In this document: positions 12,801-15,614 of the stretch, piece by piece
Layout: each line of letters starts with the position of its first letter
How positions within the stretch are numbered: position 1 is the first letter of the stretch
Origin: an uncultured Ruminococcus sp.
GTDB taxonomy: Bacteria > Bacillota > Clostridia > Oscillospirales > Ruminococcaceae
Direction: 5' to 3'
Assembly (NCBI GenBank): GCA_947175005.1
Contig: CAMWLD010000016.1
Location: 1 to 15,614, forward strand
DNA: 15,614 nucleotides
Program-made: the position numbers and the translations under genes
The notes under the pieces: model-generated
Told to the model about the DNA's origin: nothing
Databases searched by the model: none
Seen by the model: only the letters and a program-made list of their open reading frames with translations

Positions 12801-13664
12801 TTATACAAACTGTGTGCCGATACCCTGACTGCTCATAAGCTCGATCAGTATCGAGTGGGGAACTCTGCCGTCAATAATGCAGGTCTTTTTAACTCCCCGT
12901 CTGACCGCCTCCACGCAGCAGTCTATCTTGGGTATCATGCCTCCGCTGATTATGCCCTGCCGCTTCATAAAGGGCACTTCGCTGACCTGCACTTTGGGGA
13001 TAAGGGTCTGAGTGTCGTCCTTGTCCTTTAACAGCCCCGCTATGTCGGTCATAAGAATGAGATTTTCCGCACGCAATTCCGCTGCTATTCTTGCCGCCGC
13101 AGTGTCCGCATTGACGTTGTAGGTCTGACCCTTTTCATCACAGGCGACTGTGGCAATAACGGGGATATACCCTCTCTCCAGTGCGTCAGTAATGGGCGTG
13201 GTGTTCACTTCCTTTATTTCACCAACAAAGCCAAGGTCGGGCTCGCTCTCCAGCTTCTCGCACATAAGCATATTCCCGTCAATTCCGCAAAGCCCCAACG
13301 CCTTGCCTCCGTGCAGCGACAGATGTGAAACAAGCTCCTTGTTCACCTTTCCCGCCAGAACCATTTTAACAATGTCCACCGTGGCTTCGTCCGTGTATCT
13401 GAGGCCGTTTATAAACTTGCTCTCTATCCCCACACGCCACAGCATTTCATTTATCTCCGGGCCTCCCCCGTGAACCAGCACGGTTTTCAGTCCCACCAGA
13501 TTCAGCAGAACAATGTCGCTCATTACAGCGTTTTTCAGTTCCTCGTTTGTCATAGCGTTGCCGCCGTATTTTATTACAACGATCTTGTCATTGTACCGCT
13601 GTATGTAGGGCAGTGCGTCAATAAGCACCTGCGAACGTATCTCATTTGAAATTTCATTGTTCAT
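12801..13664 (-). CDS. argB: Acetylglutamate kinase
   Basis: Phosphorylates N-acetylglutamate, usually the control point of the pathway. It has 287 residues. It shows VVIKYGGNAM (29-38, with Lys32 contacting ATP), VLVHGGGPEI (62-71) with the substrate loop, and YNVNADTAAARIA (182-194). About 25 residues precede the catalytic core (SNEIRSQVLIDALPYIQRYN). An N-terminal helix like this is typical of the hexameric, arginine-inhibited enzymes, so feedback inhibition by arginine is likely (inference). AAGGAG 10 bases before the ATG at 13664 fixes the start. Confidence 0.95.
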   Translation of the reverse strand: MNNEISNEIRSQVLIDALPYIQRYNDKIVVIKYGGNAMTNEELKNAVMSDIVLLNLVGLKTVLVHGGGPEINEMLWRVGIESKFINGLRYTDEATVDIVKMVLAGKVNKELVSHLSLHGGKALGLCGIDGNMLMCEKLESEPDLGFVGEIKEVNTTPITDALERGYIPVIATVACDEKGQTYNVNADTAAARIAAELRAENLILMTDIAGLLKDKDDTQTLIPKVQVSEVPFMKRQGIISGGMIPKIDCCVEAVRRGVKKTCIIDGRVPHSILIELMSSQGIGTQFV

Positions 13665-13748
13665 CTAATTCAAACTCCTTCCAGTAGCTTAATTATTTTA
13701 TTTTTATCAAGCTTGTATTTACAGCTTACAAACATATATATTATCCGT

Positions 13749-13979
13749 TCAAATGCCGCTGATATCAAAACGTTTGAGAATTTCTTCGCAGGCTTCTGAT
13801 TCAGAGTTTAAAAAAATTACATCATATTGTTTTCCTCTCTCCGTATAGTAAACCTTCCATTTATTATTTTCCTGCACCATACAAATTCTGTCATCGGTTT
13901 CACCAGATTCATCAACATTATAATACCATTCGGGGATCTTGTTTTTTGCTAATATTTCCTTTAATTTGTTTTTATTCAT
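13749..13979 (-). CDS. Small immunity-protein-like protein inside the arg cluster
   Basis: A 76-residue acidic soluble protein. The pattern IPEWYYNV, CMVQENNKWKVYYTERGKQY, FLNSESEACEEIL recalls small immunity proteins of polymorphic toxin systems with a 'WxVYYxERG...F.SExEAC' core; I am fairly sure of the resemblance, not of the family number. AAGGAGGGTGATCTG precedes the ATG at 13979, an excellent ribosome binding site that overrules the start 12 codons earlier. It lies between argJ (105 bases upstream) and argB (84 bases downstream) on the same strand, with no toxin gene nearby. Confidence 0.78.
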   Translation of the reverse strand: MNKNKLKEILAKNKIPEWYYNVDESGETDDRICMVQENNKWKVYYTERGKQYDVIFLNSESEACEEILKRFDISGI

Positions 13980-14084
13980 CAGATCACCCTCCTTTATTTG
14001 TCTGCTTACAAGCATTTTCTCTGCAAGATCAGAAGCCGGAGACTATAATTCAATTCATAGTTTCATATCTTCAAATTCCAGCCT

Positions 14085-15353
14085 CTAACTGCGATAATCT
14101 CCGTTTATCTTAACATAATCATAGGTCATATCGCAGCCCCAGGCAGTAGCGGATTTATCGCCTGTATTAAGGTCAATAAGCAGGTCAACTTCATCCTCCA
14201 GCAGAATTTCCTTGGCAACTTCCTCGGAAAAGGGAATACACACCCCGTCCTCGCAAACCTTTATCTTTCCCTTTGCCGACGAATAGTAAATATCCACATG
14301 GGAAATGTCAAAATCCTCTTCGGTGTAGCCTATGGCGCAGAGAATCCTGCCGCAGTTTGCGTCCGCCCCGAACATGGCGCACTTAACAAGAGGCGAACGG
14401 ATAACGCTCTTTGCTGCCGCAATTGCAATATCAACACTTGGTGCGCTGCCGCAGATACAGGTGATAAGCCTTGTTGCCCCCTCGCCGTCCTTTGCAAGCA
14501 TTCTCGTAAGATTTGCCATTACCTCGTAAAGGGCGCTTTTGAAAATGTCATATTCCTCCGAATTTTCGGTTATCTCATCATTTCCCGCCAGACCGCTTGC
14601 CATGACCATGCACATATCATTGGTGGACTGATCTCCGTCCACGCAAAGGCAATTGTAGGTGACCTTGACGGTTTCCGACAAAGCCGCCTGCAAAGCGGAA
14701 ACGGATATATTACAGTCGGTAGTGATGAAGTTGAGAGTCGTTGCCATGTTAGGGTGTATCATTCCGCTGCCCTTAGCCATGCCGCCGATGTGACAGGTTT
14801 TTCCGCCTATTTCAAATTCAACGGCAAATTCTTTTTTCACCGTGTCGGTGGTCATAATAGCAGTAGCCGCAGCCTCGTTCCCTTCATAGGAAAGTCCCTC
14901 CCGAAGCCTCGGCACAGCCTGTTCAATGGGCTTTAGCGGCAGTACCTGCCCGATAACACCCGTGGAAGCCACAATGACCTCCTCGGGCGATATCCCCAGC
15001 GCCTCGCCCGTCAGCCTGCACATTTCCCGTGCCACGTCCTCGCCGCCCGATACGGCAGTGTTTGCATTGCCGGAATTCACAATAACAGCCCTTGCCTTGC
15101 CGCCTGTCCTTTCAAGATTCTCCTTTGTAACAATAACGGGCGCACCCTTTACCTTATTGCTTGTATACACTCCCGCAGTATTGCAGACCACATCTGCCAT
15201 GACCATGGCAATGTCGTTCTTTTTCCCCAAAGGCGAATCGTTCCCGTCGGGAATATTCCCGTTCATGGTCTGCTTTATCCCGCAGTAAACTCCGCTTGCC
15301 TTGAAGCCCTTTGCAGCGCAAACGCCGCCGCTTATTACCTTAAATTTTTCCAT
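14085..15353 (-). CDS. argJ: Glutamate N-acetyltransferase / ornithine acetyltransferase
   Basis: Moves the acetyl group from N-acetylornithine to glutamate, recycling it; many members also use acetyl-CoA. It has 422 residues. The precursor cleaves itself at the conserved Ala-Thr in GSGMIHPNMATTLNF (Ala204-Thr205), and the new N-terminal Thr is the nucleophile. STGVIGQVLP (130-139, oxyanion hole) and GMAKGSGM (191-198) are intact, as is the C-terminal GDKSATAWGCDMTYDYVKIN. AGAGG 8 bases before the ATG at 15353 supports the start. Whether the enzyme is mono- or bifunctional cannot be told. argC is often next to argJ but is not seen; a SUKH-like gene stands directly upstream. Confidence 0.96.
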   Translation of the reverse strand: MEKFKVISGGVCAAKGFKASGVYCGIKQTMNGNIPDGNDSPLGKKNDIAMVMADVVCNTAGVYTSNKVKGAPVIVTKENLERTGGKARAVIVNSGNANTAVSGGEDVAREMCRLTGEALGISPEEVIVASTGVIGQVLPLKPIEQAVPRLREGLSYEGNEAAATAIMTTDTVKKEFAVEFEIGGKTCHIGGMAKGSGMIHPNMATTLNFITTDCNISVSALQAALSETVKVTYNCLCVDGDQSTNDMCMVMASGLAGNDEITENSEEYDIFKSALYEVMANLTRMLAKDGEGATRLITCICGSAPSVDIAIAAAKSVIRSPLVKCAMFGADANCGRILCAIGYTEEDFDISHVDIYYSSAKGKIKVCEDGVCIPFSEEVAKEILLEDEVDLLIDLNTGDKSATAWGCDMTYDYVKINGDYRS

Positions 15354-15393
15354 TTATTATACCTCTTTTCTCAAAAAACGGAGACTGATCCTG

Positions 15394-15612
15394 TTATAGA
15401 ATTATCTCGCCATTTGTTATCATTTCAAAAAATTCCTCAATGCTGTCAGCCGTCTTTGTCGTTTCTTCAAACATTGGTTCAACGCCGTTCACCACGCTGC
15501 CGTCCCTTATATCCGCGGCATAAAATTCATATTCCCCCGATACGATCATCAGCAAAGGAAAATGATATTTCCACCATTCTGTGACAGCCTCCCTCTCGTC
15601 ACCCTCAGAGGC
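15394..15612 (-). CDS. C-terminal part of a SUKH (SMI1/KNR4)-like protein (partial)
   Basis: The frame runs in from the right edge and covers the last 72 residues. The motif YEFYAADIRDGSVVNGVEPM, followed by TADSIEEFFEMI, is the usual end of SMI1/KNR4 (SUKH) domains, where a strand with 'D...DG.V' precedes a Ser-Phe/Ile-Glu-Glu-Phe helix. Bacterial SUKH proteins are mostly immunity proteins against secreted nucleases and deaminases. The stop is 40 bases before argJ on the same strand, so they may be cotranscribed. The N-terminal half lies outside the window. Confidence 0.65.
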   Translation of the reverse strand, partial: ASEGDEREAVTEWWKYHFPLLMIVSGEYEFYAADIRDGSVVNGVEPMFEETTKTADSIEEFFEMITNGEIIL

Positions 15613-15614
15613 TC

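Noticed and set aside
15354..15393. TATAAT-like sequence just before argJ as a promoter
   Set aside because: GGTATAATAAATG lies between the ribosome binding site and the start codon. A -10 there would remove the ribosome binding site from the mRNA.

Overview
The window looks like chromosomal DNA of a Gram-positive anaerobe of the class Clostridia, probably Ruminococcus-like (Oscillospiraceae). This is inferred from the strong AAGGAGG-type ribosome binding sites, the sigma-A-type promoters, the style of the proteins (22-residue leucine-rich-repeat lipoprotein, KRAKGLVKKxRA-type domain, FliB-like protein, SUKH-like protein) and the arg cluster. No phage or insertion-sequence gene, tRNA or CRISPR array was seen. 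Almost every gene is on the minus strand. The exceptions are the tail of a plus-strand gene at the left edge and the RNase P RNA gene.

Layout, left to right. (1) 1-140: end of a plus-strand gene (SLOG/DUF1273-like tail), converging on a strong minus-strand terminator. (2) 163-1618: a 413-residue protein of unknown function with its own consensus promoter and a leader containing nested duplications. (3) 1629-4491: a minus-strand run with its own promoter, coding for a Mrr-type restriction endonuclease, a three-pass membrane protein, a small helical protein and a nucleoside phosphorylase. (4) 4483-5681: cytidine deaminase and family I inorganic pyrophosphatase. (5) 5841-7874: a MoxR-type AAA+ ATPase without its usual partners, and a FliB-like protein that lacks the family's cysteine clusters. 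(6) 8153-8998: a small immunity-like gene, then rnpB on the plus strand with a clean promoter and terminator. (7) 9008-15614: an arginine biosynthesis cluster in transcription order argJ, argB, argD, argF. It is interspersed with an immunity-like small gene, a Nudix hydrolase and a leucine-rich-repeat lipoprotein, and is preceded by the end of a SUKH-like gene.

Working together: ArgJ makes N-acetylglutamate and releases ornithine, ArgB and ArgD carry the acetylated intermediates, and ArgF makes citrulline. ArgC, ArgG and ArgH are not in the window. Cytidine deaminase and the nucleoside phosphorylase could form a pyrimidine salvage pair. Mrr is a predicted modification-dependent restriction enzyme.

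The most unusual signal is not a gene. A dispersed element of about 50 bp, built from 7-base GAGGCAA/GAAGCAA units, occurs five times, always in the same orientation. One copy lies inside a reading frame, one is a few dozen bases upstream in that gene's leader, two lie directly against the ribosome binding sites of ppa and the MoxR gene, and one has become the stem of the rnpB terminator.
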